From assembly GCF_039529775.1 (NCBI RefSeq), contig NZ_BAAANL010000006.1, positions 1 to 64,000 of the forward strand: a stretch of DNA of 64,000 bases. The letters run 5' to 3'. This stretch comes from Myceligenerans crystallogenes (lineage in GTDB: Bacteria > Actinomycetota > Actinomycetes > Actinomycetales > Cellulomonadaceae). Made by a program: the position numbers and the translations under genes. Positions 40,379 to 47,563 of the stretch are shown in pieces. The notes beneath the pieces were generated by a model, which worked only from the letters and a program-made list of their open reading frames with translations, was not told the origin of the DNA and made no database searches. Numbering within the stretch: the stretch's first letter is position 1; every line of letters begins with the position of its first letter.

Positions 40379-41007
40379 TGCTGGCCGAGGACTCCTCGTT
40401 GCTGCGGGAGGGCATGCGCAGCCTGCTCACGGACGAGGGGCACGACGTCGTCGCGACGTACGCCTCCGCCGAACCCCTGCTGGCGCGGCTGGCCGCGGAG
40501 CGGCCCGACGTCGTCGTCCTCGACGTGCGGATGCCGCCCACGCACACCGACGAGGGCGTGCGCGCCGCCGTCGAGATCCGCGCACGCTGGCCGGAGGTGG
40601 GGATCCTGGTGCTGTCGCAGTACGTGGAGCGGGAGTTCACCCGCGTGCTGCTCGGGGACGAGGCGCGGGGCGTCGGGTACCTGCTCAAGGACCGGGTGAT
40701 GCGGGTGGACGACTTCCTGGACGCGCTGTCGCGGGTGGCGTCGGGCGGGCTCGTGCTGGATCCGGAGGTGGTGGGGCAGCTGTTCCGGTCCACGACGCAC
40801 GCGCTCGGCGGGCTGACGTCGCGGGAGCAGGAGGTGCTGGGGCTGATGGCCCAGGGGCGGACGAACGCGGGGATCGCCGCGGCGCTGTTCGTGTCGGTCT
40901 CGGCGGTGGAGAAGCACGCGAACGCGATCTTCGACAAGCTCGGGCTGGCCGCGGAGACCGGGTACAACCGGCGGGTGCTGGCGATCCTGCGGTACCTGGA
41001 GGCATGA
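40369..41007 (+). CDS. NarL/FixJ-family response regulator
   Basis: A 212-residue response regulator, the partner of the overlapping histidine kinase gene. The receiver has VMLAEDSSLLREGM, the phospho-acceptor Asp in DVVVLDVRMPP (about residue 52), and GYLLKDRVMRVDDF with the conserved Lys. The C-terminal LuxR-type HTH is LTSREQEVLGLMAQGRTNAGIAAALFVSVSAVEKH. The GTG at 40369 lies inside the kinase gene; an ATG at 40378 is an alternative start that would lose only three residues. Targets are unknown. Confidence 0.93.
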   Translation: MRVMLAEDSSLLREGMRSLLTDEGHDVVATYASAEPLLARLAAERPDVVVLDVRMPPTHTDEGVRAAVEIRARWPEVGILVLSQYVEREFTRVLLGDEARGVGYLLKDRVMRVDDFLDALSRVASGGLVLDPEVVGQLFRSTTHALGGLTSREQEVLGLMAQGRTNAGIAAALFVSVSAVEKHANAIFDKLGLAAETGYNRRVLAILRYLEA

Positions 41008-41042
41008 GGGCGGCCCGGGGCCGCTCGGATAGGCTCAGGGCC

Positions 41043-41603
41043 ATGGCGATCGTGCACCGTGCGACCTTGACCCCCACCAAACCCGAACTGCTGGCGGCCT
41101 GGCTCGGCAGCCGCCCGGACACCGGATCCGGCGAGACCGAGATCCTCGGGTCCTACCGGTTCGACGACCCGGACGGCGAGGTCGGCGTGGAGGCGATCAT
41201 CGCGCGGCGCGGTGACCGCGTGCTGCAGGTCCCGCTCACCTACCGCGGCGCGCCGCTGGACGGGGCCGACGACGCCCTGGTCGGGACCATGGAGCACTCC
41301 GCGCTCGGCAGCCGGTGGGCCTACCTCGCCTCGGCGGACCCGGTCGCGCAGGGCTGCTTCCGGCGCGCGCTCCTCGGGGAGCAGCAGACCGCCACGTTCG
41401 AGGAGTACGACGGCGACACGTTCGTCCGCACCCGCCCCGACACGGTGACGCTCACGCGCGAGACGACCGGGACGCCGTCGGACACCGGCACGATCCGGCT
41501 GGCGGAGGACCTCACCGGCGGCGGCCTGCCCGCCGGCGAGGGAATCGCCCGCCTGATCGCCCGCTGGGACGGCGGCACCGCGGTGGTGGCGGCGCTCGTC
41601 TGA
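41043..41603 (+). CDS. maltokinase N-terminal cap-like protein
   Basis: A 186-residue protein resembling the N-terminal cap domain of actinobacterial maltokinase (Mak), without the kinase part. Supporting segments are AIVHRATLTPTKPELLAAWL, a strand-rich EAIIARRGDRVLQVPLTYRGAPLDGADDAL, GTMEHSALGSRWAYLASADPV and a variable C-terminal half. Such stand-alone cap proteins are common in actinobacteria with unknown function. The ATG follows TAGGCT (41030-41035) by 7 nt, so it is probably leaderless. It is not linked to glgE/glycogen genes here. Confidence 0.7.
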   Translation: MAIVHRATLTPTKPELLAAWLGSRPDTGSGETEILGSYRFDDPDGEVGVEAIIARRGDRVLQVPLTYRGAPLDGADDALVGTMEHSALGSRWAYLASADPVAQGCFRRALLGEQQTATFEEYDGDTFVRTRPDTVTLTRETTGTPSDTGTIRLAEDLTGGGLPAGEGIARLIARWDGGTAVVAALV

Positions 41604-41721
41604 CGAAGCGCCCGGCCGGCGGAGCCCTGGTCTCACGGGCGCCGGCCCGGCGAGGGCGCGGTATCCGACGAGCGCGCGGGTCCACCGAGGGGGCGCGGCG
41701 TCCGACGGCGTCGCGCCCGGC

Positions 41722-42180
41722 CTACGTGTTCGGCGCGCGCAGTTCCTCGAGATGGTCCTGCAGCGCGTCGAACCGGGCGTACACGTCGTCGAACCACTCG
41801 TCGTCGAGGGTCACGGCCCCGCCCACGACGAGGCCGGCGTCGTGGGGCTTGACCGTGACCCACGGCTCCGCGCCGTCCGTGTCGGACACGGCGTCCTCGC
41901 CCAGCTCCACCGCCAGTTCGGCGAACCTCTCCGAGGGCTCCCACACGGCCGGGCTGCCCCGGTCGAGCTCGTCGAGGAACCCCTGGAACGTCAGCAGTTC
42001 CTCGTCGGCGAGCGACCCGGTCGACGTGCGGTAGGTCAGCTCCTCGCCCTCGATCGCGATGTCGAGACCGACCTCGGCGACCTCCTGGGCGGAGTTCCAC
42101 CCGAGCTCGGTCACCTCCAGCGCGATGCGGATCGAGCCTCCCCGGAACACGGCAAGCGTGTACGGCAGCGAAAGCGTCAC
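41722..42180 (-). CDS. hypothetical protein, 152 residues
   Basis: An unrecognised acidic cytoplasmic protein that starts MTLSLPYTLAVFRGGSIRIA and ends DHLEELRAPNT. The GTG start at 42180 is preceded by GAGGGAGAGGG, a good ribosome site; longer frames upstream are basic and look spurious. The sequence is beta-rich with several short acidic loops (LELGEDAVSDTDGAEPWV). No membrane segment or known motif is visible. It could belong to the large group of immunity-like or contact-system-associated proteins, but nothing proves this. Confidence 0.6.
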   Translation of the reverse strand: MTLSLPYTLAVFRGGSIRIALEVTELGWNSAQEVAEVGLDIAIEGEELTYRTSTGSLADEELLTFQGFLDELDRGSPAVWEPSERFAELAVELGEDAVSDTDGAEPWVTVKPHDAGLVVGGAVTLDDEWFDDVYARFDALQDHLEELRAPNT

Positions 42181-42283
42181 GTTCGTTCCCTCTCCCTCTC
42201 CTCGCAGGACACCCCGAACCCTAGGGCCACCCACTGACACTCCCGTGCGCCGCCGGAGCAGGGCGGTTGCCGGGCCGCCGCCG

Positions 42284-42415
42284 TCAGTCCCAGACCGTGA
42301 GCTCCAGCATGATCCCGGACGGGTCGGCCCCGTGGACGGTGACCTCGGCGAGACGGCCACCACTGGACCGCACGCACAGCCAGGTCCCGGGCTCGGCGTA
42401 GGTCTCCGCCCGCAT
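42284..42415 (-). CDS. 43-residue small ORF or gene fragment
   Basis: An ATG-to-TGA frame encoding MRAETYAEPGTWLCVRSSGG through IMLELTVWD. Composition and codon pattern look coding, and the frame stays open for about 20 more codons upstream without a better start. It may be the C-terminal remnant of a longer beta-rich protein. The rest of the 42181-42615 gap holds only the promoter-like element at 42550. Confidence 0.35.
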   Translation of the reverse strand: MRAETYAEPGTWLCVRSSGGRLAEVTVHGADPSGIMLELTVWD

Positions 42416-42549
42416 CCGGGTGACGGCTGCGCAGCCGGCACGCCCGGGAGGCTCGTCGAGATCACCGCGCTACCGGCGACGAACCCGCAGCGGCCCACCC
42501 ACCCGCTCCCGCGCCGGGTCCCTGGCCGGGGAGCCACCCGGATCCGCGA

Positions 42550-42555
42550 TAGATT
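42550..42555 (+). promoter_or_regulatory. -10 element for the 42616 gene
   Basis: TAGATT followed by about 60 nt to the GTG at 42616, which has its own GGGAGAA ribosome site. An ATG 8 nt after the hexamer (42564) opens a different frame that seems to be chance. Confidence 0.35.
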
Positions 42556-42615
42556 CGCGCCCGATGACCGGCGTGACGCCGGGTGACCGTGCACGAGAAC
42601 CGGGAGAACTGCGCA

Positions 42616-43539
42616 GTGACGACAGCAGGTGCGGACATCCCCCGTCGCCTTCCCACCGCCGTCGGCATGCAGGGCTATCTGATCAGGACCTCACTGGACG
42701 ACGACCTCCTGTGGGACCTGGTCGTCGCCACCGTCGCCGGTCCGTTGCCGCTGAACTCCCGGCTCTCCGTGGAACCCGAGTGGATGGTGCTCGCCGGGCC
42801 GGAATGGGCCGCGTGGGACCCTGGAACGGATCGGCTCCAGGCTCCGCCCGCGGCGGAGCCCTCGCGATGGCAGGTCCGCGACGACCGTCTCGTTCTCGCG
42901 GCCGACGCGCAGACCGCCGTCGGCTCCACGCTCGTCGCCACGACGACACGGCCCGGCGCACCGGTCGTGCGCCTCGCCGTCGACGACGCCTCCTGGGCCT
43001 GGTTCACGCACTTCCTGGAATCGGACGACGGTCCGCTGGACGAGGCCGAACTTCTCGCCGCGATCACGCATCGCGTCGCCGAGGGACTACCGACCGGCAT
43101 CGACGGACACACCCCGGAACCGTCCCCGCCGATCAGCCGGGCAGCAGTCAGAGCGGCTGAGTCCAGGGCGGGCTTCCCGTTCCCGGACCTCCTCGTCCGC
43201 GTCCTCACGGAGGTCGCGGCGTCCGGCGTCGGCCCTGGATACGGCCTGCTCGGGGCAGACGCGCAGCGCGACGACGACGGCAGGCTCCTCCTGTGCGACT
43301 GGGGCTGCGGTATCACGTCCTGGCTCCAGCCGGACGGCACCGTCGTCGGCCACGACCCGAACGCCGGCCCCGACGACCTCGTCCTCGACGACGGCCGCAC
43401 CCTCACGGAGTGGCTCCGGGCCTGGGTCAACGATGACCTCTTCCAGCCCTGGGCAGTACAGGATCCCAGCACAGGCGCCTGGCGCGCCGCGACGCCGGCC
43501 GAACACCGCGCAAGCCTCGCCGAGGCGGAAGGCTGGTAG
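42616..43539 (+). CDS. SMI1/KNR4-like protein (possible)
   Basis: A 307-residue cytoplasmic protein. The second half (about residues 178-215: RAAESRAGFPFPDLLVRVLTEVA then GVGPGYGLLG) has the layout of SMI1/KNR4 (SUKH) proteins, where a helix with PxxL is followed by a GxGPxxGLL turn. The end (DDGRTLTEWLRAWVNDDLFQ) also fits. The N-terminal half (GMQGYLIRTSLDDDLLWDLV) is unrecognised. GTG 42616 with GGGAGAA is preferred; GTG 42583 is possible. SUKH proteins are often immunity proteins against secreted nuclease toxins, but no toxin gene is nearby. Confidence 0.6.
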   Translation: MTTAGADIPRRLPTAVGMQGYLIRTSLDDDLLWDLVVATVAGPLPLNSRLSVEPEWMVLAGPEWAAWDPGTDRLQAPPAAEPSRWQVRDDRLVLAADAQTAVGSTLVATTTRPGAPVVRLAVDDASWAWFTHFLESDDGPLDEAELLAAITHRVAEGLPTGIDGHTPEPSPPISRAAVRAAESRAGFPFPDLLVRVLTEVAASGVGPGYGLLGADAQRDDDGRLLLCDWGCGITSWLQPDGTVVGHDPNAGPDDLVLDDGRTLTEWLRAWVNDDLFQPWAVQDPSTGAWRAATPAEHRASLAEAEGW

Positions 43540-43625
43540 GCGCCGGCCTGTCCGATCCCCGGGCTCGGCCGGCACCGCACGAACCCCGCGACGCGGCGGG
43601 CACTGTGCCAACCGCTGCCTCAGCA

Positions 43626-43684
43626 GCAGCCGTCATCGCGTCGCGTAGAACGCCACCGCCGACGCCGCCGCGACGTTGAGCGAG
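43626..43684. repeat. left boundary repeat (attL-like)
   Basis: About 59 bp almost identical to 57075-57133. The central 26 bp (43634-43659) are identical to 57083-57108. The sequence is the last codons and stop of a SpoU methyltransferase gene (reading AAASAVAFYATR on the minus strand). Confidence 0.75.
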
Positions 43685-43868
43685 TCGACGTCCCCGCCAT
43701 CGGGATGCGGACGACGACGTCGGCCGCCTCCACCGCGCCGTGCGACAGGCCGTCGCCCTCCGTACCCAGGACGAGGGCGAGCCTCACGTGGTCGCCCGCC
43801 GCGATCTGCGCCACCAGGCCGTCCAGCGAGATCGAGTCGTCGCTCAGCGCCGCCGCGCTGCGAAAAGC
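43630..43868 (-). pseudogene. 3' remnant of a SpoU/TrmH methyltransferase gene
   Basis: On the minus strand the frame reads SLDGLVAQIAAGDHVRLALV, LGTEGDGLSHGAVEAADVVV and RIPMAG. After a one-base deletion near 43696 the adjacent frame continues DVDSLNVAAASAVAFYATR to a TGA. This corresponds to the last about 75 residues of the intact gene at 57079, with the same final 18 residues but a clearly different upstream part. It is GC-rich like the host chromosome. It is best read as the original 3' end of the host gene, displaced when the island inserted. Confidence 0.75.
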
Positions 43869-44216
43869 AGCACCGCCAGTCGTTCAATTCAGTCGACCAC
43901 TGTGCGACCTGTCTGCGGTCGCCAGCCTTGTCTCCCAGGTCATCGACGGCCCCGACGATGGCAGTACGGGCGGACTGGTCAGTGCCACCGGGGTGGTGTG
44001 GCGCGCCCTGGCCCGCGTGGCGGCGACAGGACGCGGCTACCCCGACCTGCCCGTGGCCGCCGTCCCCCAGGCATGCGGCCACGGCAACCGCCGTGCTGCT
44101 CTCGCCGGTTCACCCGCATCCATTGATCTCACCTACGGCGTACCCGGCACGGATGGTGTGAGAACGGACCCGCGAAATCCCCGGTCCGACCGGTCCGGCG
44201 ACCTAGACTCTGCGCC
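43869..44216. other. 348-bp region with a coding-like fragment and promoter
   Basis: A plus-strand open stretch (about 43866-44140) reads SRPLCDLSAVASLVSQVIDG and WRALARVAATGRGYPDLPVA, which looks like protein remnant but has no start of its own. It ends before TAGACT (44204-44209), the leaderless promoter element of the ATPase gene. Confidence 0.35.
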
Positions 44217-45269
44217 ATGGCGAAACACCCGCTGGCACACCTCGACGCGTCGGCCTTCGGTCCGTTCGACACTCTCGACATACAGCTGGCACCCGGTCTG
44301 AACGTCGTCGTCGGCGACAACGCGACAGGCAAGTCCCAGCTCCTCAAGCTGCTTTACGCGGCCACGAAAGCGCTCGCAGAGGCCGATGCACTCACCAAGA
44401 AGGACCTCGGGACGGCTGTCGCCTCGAAGCTCGTCGGTGCGTTCCGCCCGGAAAGCATCGGCCGTCTCTCGCGCCGCGTCCGCGGCACAGGTACGACGGG
44501 CATCAAGATCAAGTACGCCGGTATCAGCGAATCACTCGGGGTTTCCTTCTCATCACAGGCAAAGCGAGAGGTCACTGTCTCCAGCGTCCCGAACCGCGCG
44601 CTTGAGGACGAACCTGTCTTCCTACCGCCGCACGAACTGCTCTCACTCGGCGCATCCTTTGTCTCCTTGTATAATGCGCGCGAGACAAACTTCGAGGAGA
44701 CGTGGAAAGACACCGTCGACCTCTTGCTGCGACCCGCTCTCCGCGGCCCGCGCGAGCAGCGCGCCAGCAACCTCCTGAAGCCGTTCACGGAGATTCTTCA
44801 GGGTGGCACGGTCATCGAAAAAGGCGGACGCTTCTACCTCAAGCAACCGGGCATCGGCAACCTCGAAGCGCCACTCCTTGCTGAAGGCCATCGGAAGCTC
44901 GCGATGATCGTCAGGCTCATCGCCTCCGGTGTCCTTCTCGAAGGCGGTTACCTGTTCTGGGACGAGCCCGAGGCCAACCTCAATCCCGCGTCGCAGAAGG
45001 CCGTGGCTGGCGCGCTCGTCGAACTGGCGTCGCAGGGCTCTCAGATCTTCGTCGCCACCCACAGCATGTTCCTGCTGCGGGAATTGCAGATGGCTGCTGG
45101 TGAGATCGACACGCGCTACATCGGTCTGGCCCGGCGCCAGGCCGACGACGCCGAGGGCCGAGCTCTCGCCGAGGTCACCGCCCAGACGAGCCACGACCTC
45201 GACGAGATCGAGTATGTCGCCGCCTTGGAGGCCGAGGCCGACCAGGCCGGCCGCTATCTGGCCTGGTGA
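44217..45269 (+). CDS. OLD/RecF-like AAA ATPase, first gene of a putative defence pair
   Basis: A 350-residue ABC-type (OLD/RecF-like) ATPase. Walker A is GDNATGKS (33-40), the signature region is around LLAEGHRKLAMIVRLIASGV, Walker B is YLFWDEPEANLNP with D249/E250, and the H-loop is THS (281-283). There is no C-terminal TOPRIM nuclease, unlike OLD or GajA. The nuclease function is probably supplied by the next gene, 6 bp downstream. The ATG follows TAGACT by 7 nt (leaderless). This ATPase-plus-nuclease architecture is shared by several known defence systems (Septu, PARIS, Gabija in fused form), but the partner here is different. Confidence 0.88.
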   Translation: MAKHPLAHLDASAFGPFDTLDIQLAPGLNVVVGDNATGKSQLLKLLYAATKALAEADALTKKDLGTAVASKLVGAFRPESIGRLSRRVRGTGTTGIKIKYAGISESLGVSFSSQAKREVTVSSVPNRALEDEPVFLPPHELLSLGASFVSLYNARETNFEETWKDTVDLLLRPALRGPREQRASNLLKPFTEILQGGTVIEKGGRFYLKQPGIGNLEAPLLAEGHRKLAMIVRLIASGVLLEGGYLFWDEPEANLNPASQKAVAGALVELASQGSQIFVATHSMFLLRELQMAAGEIDTRYIGLARRQADDAEGRALAEVTAQTSHDLDEIEYVAALEAEADQAGRYLAW

Positions 45270-45275
45270 GGCGTC

Positions 45276-45830
45276 ATGCCATTCACCACCGCGCCCACCG
45301 AGGTGCTCGTCGACGGCACCTGGTTCATGTTCCCGGCCGACTGGCGCACCGAGGTCTTCGACGAACTCCCCCAGTACAAGAAGGCAACACAGCTGGGACT
45401 CGAGGGATGCGACGTCGTCGCGCTCGACGGCCTCGATCTGTGGCTCATCGAGATGAAGGACTACACATACCCGGGAGCGCACCAGCCCGACGACCTGGCG
45501 AACACGGTGGGCCGGAAAGCAGCCGGCACCATGGCGCTGCTCTACGCCCTCGCACGCGCGACGTCCGACAGCCCGGCGCGAGATCTCGCCGTTGTCTGCT
45601 CCGCGGCCAACCGGATCCACCTCGCACTCCACATCGACATCAAGGATGCCGGGCGTGGCGCGAAGCAGGTCCAGCCCGTGCTCATGCCCTTGCAGGACAA
45701 GCTGCGCCGTGCACAGAAGGCTCTCGGGATCCACAAGGCATACGTCACCTCGACGCTGGCACCGAACTCCGCGACACCCTGGACCGCCCGACGAGAACCC
45801 ACCACACGTTCTCTGCACGAGGACCGTTAA
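45276..45830 (+). CDS. PD-(D/E)xK-like nuclease partner of the ATPase
   Basis: A 184-residue protein, 6 bp after the ATPase gene and surely co-transcribed. It has a possible PD-(D/E)xK core: E26 in WRTEVF, D46 in EGCDVVALDG, and E59-x-K61 in LWLIEMKDYTY. DLAVVCSAANRIHLALHID would form the next strand. The rest is helical, with a basic C-terminal tail. I know of no named system with this exact partner. The tail after residue 160 (APNSATPWTARREP) is of unusual composition and may be altered by a recent frameshift. The nuclease assignment is an inference from the motif spacing. Confidence 0.6.
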   Translation: MPFTTAPTEVLVDGTWFMFPADWRTEVFDELPQYKKATQLGLEGCDVVALDGLDLWLIEMKDYTYPGAHQPDDLANTVGRKAAGTMALLYALARATSDSPARDLAVVCSAANRIHLALHIDIKDAGRGAKQVQPVLMPLQDKLRRAQKALGIHKAYVTSTLAPNSATPWTARREPTTRSLHEDR

Positions 45831-45885
45831 CTGGACACCCGCACGAAGGGGCAGCCCAGCCGGCCACCTCGGCAGAGATCCTGTC

Positions 45886-45924
45886 GCCGAGGTAGCGAAC
45901 TGGCATGCGACCCGCTACCTCGGC
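45886..45924 (+). terminator. terminator hairpin after the ATPase/nuclease pair
   Basis: GCCGAGGTAGCG (45886-45897) and CGCTACCTCGGC (45913-45924) form a perfect 12-bp stem with a 15-nt loop, 56 bp after the nuclease stop. GGTTCT follows. Confidence 0.6.
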
Positions 45925-46018
45925 GGTTCTATCGAAGGCGTTCGCACTGGTCAGTGGGCAAACATCAACGGCGTCCAGGTTCCCGTGTGGCGGGTCGTCT
46001 GTCGCATAGCATGGGGCC

Positions 46019-46213
46019 ATGGCCGCGACGTACGTCGAGAAGTTCCAGATGATCGTCGACATGTTCGAGTTGGGCGTGCAGGCGTACCGGCAGCGTATGC
46101 GCCGCGAGCACCCCGAGGCGTCCGACGAGGAGATCGAGGAACGCGTGCGGACCTGGCTGCTCCTGCCGAGCGACAGGCTCGGCAACCGCATCCACCTCCC
46201 GGCCCGCGGGTAG
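46019..46213 (+). CDS. small helical protein, antitoxin-like partner of a nucleotidyltransferase
   Basis: A 64-residue helical protein (YVEKFQMIVDMFELGVQAYR, then RREHPEASDEEIEERVRTWL). In actinobacteria small proteins of this kind usually precede an AbiEii-type nucleotidyltransferase gene, and here one follows in decayed form 5 bp later. The ATG follows TAGCAT (46007-46012) by 6 nt, so it is probably leaderless. Its own frame is intact. The role as antitoxin or companion is inferred from that recurring arrangement as I recall it. Confidence 0.6.
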   Translation: MAATYVEKFQMIVDMFELGVQAYRQRMRREHPEASDEEIEERVRTWLLLPSDRLGNRIHLPARG

Positions 46214-46218
46214 CGCCA

Positions 46219-46510
46219 ATGCAGTCCGTCAATTCCGTACTCGCTCAGGCTGAGTCCGACCTGGACGCCCTCGGCGCGCGGTGGGCCGGATCGGCGGCCT
46301 CGCTGTAACGCTCCGCGCGGGGCCCGAGACGTCGATATCACCATCGCTGTTTCGGACGATGCCGGGATTATGGCGAGCCTGGTCGAACTGGGCTCGACCT
46401 GCATCGCGATCACTCCAGCGGTCGTGCCGCTCTCGACGGGCCACGACCTTGCCGTGCGAGACACCGCCAAGAAAGCGCTCGGATTCCGGATCAAGCCTCA
46501 TGGGCGGTCA
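46219..46510 (+). pseudogene. decayed AbiEii-type nucleotidyltransferase gene
   Basis: Pieces in all three frames reconstruct one protein. The first is MQSVNSVLAQAESDLDALGA (46219 on). After a shift comes IGGLAVTLRAGPE, and after another ARDVDITIAVSDDAGIMASL, then GSTCIAITPAVVPLSTGHDL and AVRDTAKKALGFRIKP. The GGLA plus DVDI motif is the nucleotidyltransferase metal site. At least two frameshifts and loss of the C-terminus have killed it. The companion gene at 46019 survives. Confidence 0.65.
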
Positions 46511-47049
46511 CAAGGAGTAGTACGCCTTGAGGCTCACGGCGTTGGTGTGCGCGTACTCACTGATGACTTCCTGCGTGAACGGTTCGACGTCGAGCACGAT
46601 CTTGCCGCCGTTCGGAACGGTGACCAAGTTCGACAGCTCGATCATTTCCGGCGCCTGCCGGGTCTGGCCTGACTCGGGGTTGTCCCCGATGATGGCCACC
46701 GTTCGAACATCGGCACCCTCGTCGTTCGGGTTCTCCAACCCGACCTCGCTGAAGTCGGCCGGGTAGTCGAGCGGTTCTCCATCGTCATCAAGGGGTACCG
46801 CATCCAAGGGCGCCGCCCAGGCGGCCGCTTCGACCGGGGTGGCATACACCCGGGCCCAGTTGTCCGGTCGCACCTGAGGGACAACCGGTCAGCCAGATTC
46901 CCCCTGCCGACCTGGCCGATCGGGCCGCATCCGGCCACGGCGATCGCAGCGGTGAGAGCGATAGCAGCGCACTGAAGCAGCCGCGACAGGCGGGCAGATC
47001 CTGCCACCAATAGCCCGCAGCACTCCGAACTCTCCACCGTATGGGTCAT
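46508..47049 (-). pseudogene. frameshifted lipoprotein gene
   Basis: The 5' part (start ATG 47049) encodes a lipoprotein signal: LLQCAAIALTAAIAVAGCGP, with the lipobox AVAGC. It runs to LADRLSLR and then enters a nonsense frame. The frame one base away continues from VRPDNWARVYATPVEAAAWA to SLKAYYSL at 46508. The two overlap around 46870. Together they would give a lipoprotein of about 180 residues of unknown function. A sequencing error is possible; otherwise this is another decaying island gene. The 3' part alone could be translated from the GTG at 46873. Confidence 0.55.
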
Positions 47050-47080
47050 CCAGCGCCACCTCTTCGTGGCGATCTCTAAC

Positions 47081-47563
47081 TCACCGAATCGTGAGACCAG
47101 ACTCCGCGTCAGCTGGCGGCAAACCGTCTTCGAGGACAGCGACGAACTCGTCGTTGGTCATCACCTTAAGCTCGAACTCCTCCGCCTTGGCTCGCACGGC
47201 CTTGTCCTCGGACACCACCACCCAGGTGGGTCCGAACAAGAACTCGTTGTCGGCTCGCCGGCCGTCGAGCGCACAGGCGATCAGTAGCGGATCGGCATTG
47301 CCGCGGTTGGCGTACAGATCGACCAGCTTCGTGTCCCCAACAGGAACCGAGGCCATGACGTCGATCAAAAACTTGAGCACCCCAGCCGTGGTTGGATACT
47401 CGTTGGCCTTAAGGGTCGCGATGTCAGGAAGGCCACGCGCCTCGTGCAGCACCTCGCTGGGAATGTGGCAGTGCTCGCGGAAGAAGCTGCTCGCTCGTTG
47501 GGCACGAGTCAGGCGTGAGAGCGTGTTGTTGTCGACGACGTACTCGTGTCGAGCGCTGCTCAT
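47081..47563 (-). CDS. PIN-domain-like ribonuclease (DUF4411-like)
   Basis: A 160-residue PIN-like protein. Acidic positions fit the fold: D11 in YVVDNNTLSRL, E37 in IPSEVLHEARG, D91 in NADPLLIACAL and E119/D120 in VVVSEDKAVR. The ATG at 47563 overlaps the stop of the upstream gene by ATGA, so the two are translationally coupled. Pairing of a DUF4411-type PIN protein with an IrrE-like protein is a known toxin-antitoxin layout, as far as I recall. Cleavage of RNA is the expected activity. Confidence 0.7.
   Translation of the reverse strand: MSSARHEYVVDNNTLSRLTRAQRASSFFREHCHIPSEVLHEARGLPDIATLKANEYPTTAGVLKFLIDVMASVPVGDTKLVDLYANRGNADPLLIACALDGRRADNEFLFGPTWVVVSEDKAVRAKAEEFELKVMTNDEFVAVLEDGLPPADAESGLTIR

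Noticed and set aside
42564..42620. Leaderless ATG at 42564 as start of a gene
   Set aside because: The frame is Arg/His-rich and out of phase with the SMI1-like gene, which has its own ribosome site at 42601-42607.
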